DNA of 15,000 nucleotides from NCBI GenBank assembly GCA_034096865.1, contig JAWQFJ010001797.1, positions 383,311-398,310 of the forward strand. The letters run 5' to 3'. Both the position numbers and the translations under genes were made by a program. Numbering within the stretch: the first letter of the stretch is position 1; each line of letters begins with the position of its first letter. Source of the DNA: Theodoxus fluviatilis (Eukaryota > Mollusca > Gastropoda > Cycloneritida > Neritidae). Shown here in pieces: positions 14,641-15,000 of this stretch. The notes under the pieces are model-generated. The model had not been told where the DNA came from. It saw nothing but the letters and a program-made list of their open reading frames with translations, and did not search any database.

Positions 14641-15000
14641 TGACACTTTCCCTCGCTAACATAGCTATCATCTCATAATTAACTCACGAACTCACTACTA
14701 GTCAGACCCCAGAGCAAACATTGGTCACCACCCTCGGGTCAGAACTCAATTCCTACTCACTCCAAACTCACATTGCAAATCCCACATAGCCCTCGCATTA
14801 CCAACCAGCAAGGAAACCAAGTCCATCTCAAGTAAGACACCTGGGAAACAACGTTCCCCATTACACCGAACCAAGCAGCATCTCTTGATTGGCCTTCCTT
14901 ATATGGCCTTTACTGGACGTGTTTCTGTTCTCTCAATTTTCTTCATGGACTGTTTCCATGTCCCTGGAGGCGACTGCACCCCATGTTCTTCTCTCCAGCC
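14641..15000. other. Unassigned sequence at right edge
   Basis: C/A-rich unique sequence without an ORF of note. The only recognisable content is the CCAAT/CArG pair listed separately. Confidence 0.4.
14888..14906. promoter_or_regulatory. Inverted CCAAT plus perfect CArG box
   Basis: GATTGG (14888-14893) is followed after three bases by CCTTATATGG (14897-14906), a perfect CC(A/T)6GG serum-response-factor site. This pairing occurs in actin-type and immediate-early promoters. Transcribed sequence, if any, would lie beyond or near the window edge, so this cannot be confirmed here. Confidence 0.3.

Overview
The window looks like non-coding eukaryotic DNA from an animal, most likely a marine invertebrate. 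The evidence is the dense simple-sequence repeats, a 5'-truncated CR1/L2-type non-LTR retrotransposon, a terminal-inverted-repeat DNA transposon, a large minisatellite, CpG-rich patches carrying animal promoter motifs (NF-Y, E2F, YY1, NRF-1, CArG), and the lack of any long ORF with a recognisable cellular protein. The retroelement tail and the repeat style would suit a mollusc or another lophotrochozoan, but the sequence does not settle this. I found no complete protein-coding gene, no tRNA or rRNA gene and no CRISPR array.

Layout. Bases 1-730 are unassigned sequence with G-rich tracts. A CpG-rich patch at about 800-905 has an NRF-1-like site and a CCAAT box. GAGT and GA microsatellites lie at 1391-1519. 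From 1520 to 3000 there is unassigned unique sequence. A strong 3' splice-site-like tract at 3000-3100 precedes a weak exon candidate. A minus-strand CR1/L2 retrotransposon remnant with a (TTA)n tail occupies about 3479-4315. A second promoter-like patch (E2F, ATGGCG, ATTGG) is at 5168-5188. A degenerate dispersed-repeat relic lies near 5905-6055.

The clearest new structure is at 6485-7403. It is a 905-bp non-autonomous DNA transposon with 27-bp perfect terminal inverted repeats, extended to about 126 bp of diverged inverted repeat, and flanked by a perfect 7-bp target-site duplication (GTCATAG). AT-rich unique sequence follows it. Then comes a 1.67-kb minisatellite of a 17-bp unit (8369-10039) with at least two higher-order periods (74 bp and 244 bp). 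A possible tRNA-derived SINE fragment lies next, then a 320-bp (TAC)n array and a TG-rich microsatellite. Together these make about 2.5 kb of nearly continuous repeats.

The right third holds a G-rich, G-quadruplex-capable stretch followed by a compact NF-Y/YY1/E2F/E2F promoter-like cluster (11120-11192). Beyond it are two unrecognised short ORFs, a second G-quadruplex candidate beside a TATA-like box (12307-12377), a nested hairpin (12531-12596), TCTG and TC microsatellites (13330-13576), several CT-rich minisatellites (13986-14640), and a CCAAT plus CArG pair near the right edge. No genes can be shown to work together. The window reads as intergenic or intronic sequence shaped by transposition and tandem-repeat expansion, with a few possible promoters.
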